Assembly (NCBI GenBank): GCA_003233535.1 | Contig: QIMA01000281.1 | Span: 1 to 7,170 of the forward strand | DNA from: Rhodanobacteraceae bacterium | GTDB taxonomy: Bacteria; Pseudomonadota; Gammaproteobacteria; Xanthomonadales; SZUA-5 | DNA length: 7,170 bases | Direction: 5' to 3' | Shown here: piece by piece, positions 5,029-7,170 of the stretch | Position numbering within the stretch: position 1 is the stretch's first letter | How the letters are laid out: every line of letters starts with the position of its first letter | Program-made: the position numbers and the translations under genes | Notes under the pieces: model-generated | Told to the model about the DNA's origin: nothing | The model's input: the letters and a program-made list of their open reading frames with translations, nothing else | Database searches by the model: none

Positions 5029-7170
5029 ATGAGCGAGAACACGACCCAGCAAATCGATGAACGCCGCACATTGCTCGAGCGCGCCGACGGTTCGATTCCG
5101 AATGGGACCCGAGTCAGCCGGCTCGTGGTCCTGCGACAGATCGGCGAGGGCGGAATGGGCCGCGTTTACAGCGCCTATGACGAAGCCCTCAATCGCCGCG
5201 TCTGTCTGAAATTCCTCAAGCAAGAGCAGGATGAAGACTCGGCGTTGGCCAATAGCCGGTTGATGTCCGAAGCTCGAGCTCTGGCGCAGCTGTCGCACCC
5301 GCAAATATTGCCGATTTACGATGTAGGTCTGCATGAAGATCGTGTCTACTTGGTTACCGAGTACGTCGACGGTTGGAATTTCAATCAGTGGCTGGACCAC
5401 GTCGAACCCAGCCATGAGCAAATCATCGCCGCCTACGCAGGCGCCGGTGTTGGGCTAGCCGCCGCCCACCAACAGGGCATCGTGCATCGCGACTTCAAGC
5501 CGGACAACGTCATGATCGGCCGCGACGATCGAGTGCGAGTGATGGATTTCGGCCTCGCTTTGTCGAGTAAATCCGATAAGGATCACAGCGATGGCTTCGG
5601 CACACCGCACTTCATGGCTCCAGAACAGCTGCGAGGCGAAGCCGCAACCGCGCTGTCTGATCAATATTCATACTGTTTGTCCGTGGCCGCGAACTTAGGC
5701 GTGGAACTGGACGAGCTGCGCGAGAAGCCAGAACTGCTCAAAGCCTTGCCCTTGCTCGACCAGCAAATCGCCGCTCTACGCCAGGGGCTAGCCCTTGACC
5801 CCGCGCAGCGCTTCCCGAGCATGGATGCACTGGTTGCGGCGCTGACTCCGCCCCGCAAAGAACGCAATCGCTACGCCTACATTGCCGCCGCAGGGATCGC
5901 CGGCAGCGCTGCGATTGGACTGCACTACTACTCGCAGCCACCGCTGTGTCCCATCGAAGCGTCGCCGTCTGTCGTTTGGAATGAGCAGCGCGGCGCCATC
6001 CGACAAGCATTCTTGGCAACTGATTTGACCTATGCCGGCGACGCCTGGGAGCGGATAACGCCTCCCGTTGACCGTTTTTTATCGAGTTGGACTAGTCAGC
6101 GACAAAGCACCTGCCAAGCGACCAAGGTGCAGCACGTGCAGTCCGGCGAGTTGCTCGATCGGCGGATGATCTGCCTGGATAGCAAGCTGCGCCAGCTTGA
6201 CGCGCTGGGCAGTATTTTCGCCAGCGCCGATGCGCAGATCGTCACCAATGCGACTCAGGCAATTCAAAAGTTGCCTGACTTGGCCGACTGCGCCGATGCC
6301 GAAGCCCTGCTCCTGCGCGCGCCGCTGCCCAGTGGGCCCGCGCAGGCAGAGAGCTACCGTCAACTGGATGAGCAACTATCGGCTGCCTGGGCTGATCGTC
6401 AGGCCGGTCGCTATGCCGCCGCGATTGAGCGACTGGATGAGATCAAACCCGCCGTGGATGGGTTCGCTCACCTGCCCACGCAGGCGCGCTACGAGGTGCA
6501 ACGCGGCGATACGTTGGTCGAGCTCGCCGAACACGAACCGGCCATCGTCGCGTTCGACCGCGCGCAGTTCTTGGCCCTGATCGGCGGCGATCTCGGCGTG
6601 GCCGCCGACGGCACCTTGGGCACCGCCTACACGCACGTCGTCAAGGGCTCAGATCAGAGCACGATCGAAAACTGGTACGCCAAGACCGATCAGTTGCTCG
6701 ACCGACTCGGAGATCGCAGTCGGCGCGCCACTTGGGCCGCGGAGTACGGTCAATACTTAATCATCAACGCGGACGAAGTCGAGCGCGGTTTGGCGCAGCT
6801 GGAGTTCGCCCTGGCCGAATCCACCGAGCTGCGCGGCGCAGATTCCCCGCGCACCGCGAACGTTCGACGCTCGTATTCTTGGGCTCTACACCGCAACGGC
6901 GACCTGCCGGCAGCGATCGAGCAGGCGGCGTTGGCACTGCAGGGCGTGGAAGCCGGCTACGGGCGATTCCACAACGCCTTTTTGACCACCTCATCCAACT
7001 ACGCCACGCTGCTGACGACAAACAACCAGGTCGATGAAGCCCTGGTCGTGCTTGAGCGGGCCTACGCCGCCGGCGTCGAAAGTGTCGGCGCCTACCACCC
7101 TGACGTACTCATGCTGGGCTTCACCTGGGGCTTTAGTTTGTACCAGAGCGAGCGCTACGCCGAGGCACTG
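5029..7170 (+). CDS. Membrane-anchored Hanks-type Ser/Thr protein kinase with TPR-rich C-terminal region (3' end outside window)
   Basis: 714 codons are visible with no stop, so the gene continues past the window. The cytoplasmic kinase domain spans about residues 30-272. It has P-loop GEGGMGRV at 39-46, catalytic Lys61 in VCLKF, Glu81 in the C helix, HRDFKPDN at 153-160, DFG at 173-175 and APE at 197-199, so all core catalytic residues are present. The C-lobe after DQYSYC (211-216) lacks the usual G-x-P-F segment and reaches the DPAQRF helix in only about 50 residues. A basic stretch (PRKERNR) precedes one weak membrane segment at about 282-299. Residues 305-430 resemble the region joining kinase and TPRs in related proteins, with R-x-x-C-L-D near 379-383. 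From about 440 onward the helices look like tetratricopeptide repeats, for instance LYQSERYAEAL at the end. The outer part probably senses envelope proteins or signals. The likely phospho-partner is the upstream FHA regulator; this is inferred from gene order. Confidence 0.92.
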   Translation, partial: MSENTTQQIDERRTLLERADGSIPNGTRVSRLVVLRQIGEGGMGRVYSAYDEALNRRVCLKFLKQEQDEDSALANSRLMSEARALAQLSHPQILPIYDVGLHEDRVYLVTEYVDGWNFNQWLDHVEPSHEQIIAAYAGAGVGLAAAHQQGIVHRDFKPDNVMIGRDDRVRVMDFGLALSSKSDKDHSDGFGTPHFMAPEQLRGEAATALSDQYSYCLSVAANLGVELDELREKPELLKALPLLDQQIAALRQGLALDPAQRFPSMDALVAALTPPRKERNRYAYIAAAGIAGSAAIGLHYYSQPPLCPIEASPSVVWNEQRGAIRQAFLATDLTYAGDAWERITPPVDRFLSSWTSQRQSTCQATKVQHVQSGELLDRRMICLDSKLRQLDALGSIFASADAQIVTNATQAIQKLPDLADCADAEALLLRAPLPSGPAQAESYRQLDEQLSAAWADRQAGRYAAAIERLDEIKPAVDGFAHLPTQARYEVQRGDTLVELAEHEPAIVAFDRAQFLALIGGDLGVAADGTLGTAYTHVVKGSDQSTIENWYAKTDQLLDRLGDRSRRATWAAEYGQYLIINADEVERGLAQLEFALAESTELRGADSPRTANVRRSYSWALHRNGDLPAAIEQAALALQGVEAGYGRFHNAFLTTSSNYATLLTTNNQVDEALVVLERAYAAGVESVGAYHPDVLMLGFTWGFSLYQSERYAEAL

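Noticed and set aside
4903..5421. Minus-strand open frame of 172 codons over the start of the kinase gene
   Set aside because: It overlaps the P-loop and C-helix coding region of an unmistakable kinase on the other strand and shows no family motif.
6197..6580. Plus-strand open frame of 127 codons in another frame of the kinase gene
   Set aside because: Its arginine- and proline-rich translation is typical of a shifted frame; the kinase-TPR frame is open through the whole region.

Overview
The window looks like chromosomal DNA of a GC-rich Gammaproteobacterium. The best guess is a free-living relative of the Xanthomonadales/Lysobacterales or Wenzhouxiangella. This rests on the codon and base composition, on the W-Y-x-P-x-R-x-G-E-G type C-terminal domain of the secreted protein, and on the FHA/AAA+ regulator next to a kinase-TPR protein. 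The assignment is an inference by eye; no marker gene is present. I found no rRNA, tRNA, CRISPR array, IS element or phage gene.

Left half (105-2996): an AraC-family regulator with an N-terminal cupin-like sensor lies on the minus strand. It is divergent from a plus-strand gene for a secreted 615-aa protein made of two tandem spondin-N domains and a separate C-terminal domain. The 79-bp gap between them holds a perfect 12-bp palindrome (1051-1062) and a ribosome binding site for the secreted protein. The divergent layout suggests that the AraC protein controls its neighbour. A strong intrinsic terminator (15-bp stem followed by a T tract) closes the secreted-protein gene, so the left unit is transcriptionally separate from the right.

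Right half (3169-7170, running off the end): two co-oriented signalling genes 129 bp apart. The first encodes an FHA domain, a linker, a sigma54-activator-type AAA+ ATPase and a Fis-like helix-turn-helix. Its ATPase motifs are intact but the sigma54-contacting GAFTGA loop reads GVATGV. The second encodes a membrane-anchored Hanks-type Ser/Thr kinase with a presumed periplasmic TPR-rich C-terminus, cut by the window end. Kinase plus phosphothreonine-binding FHA regulator suggests a signal chain: envelope signal, kinase, phosphorylated FHA partner, AAA+ regulator. The odd features of this pair (degenerate GAFTGA loop, shortened kinase C-lobe) are the most interesting in the window.

First 104 bases: no supportable gene; only a 29-codon open stretch on the plus strand ending in TAG at 88-90.
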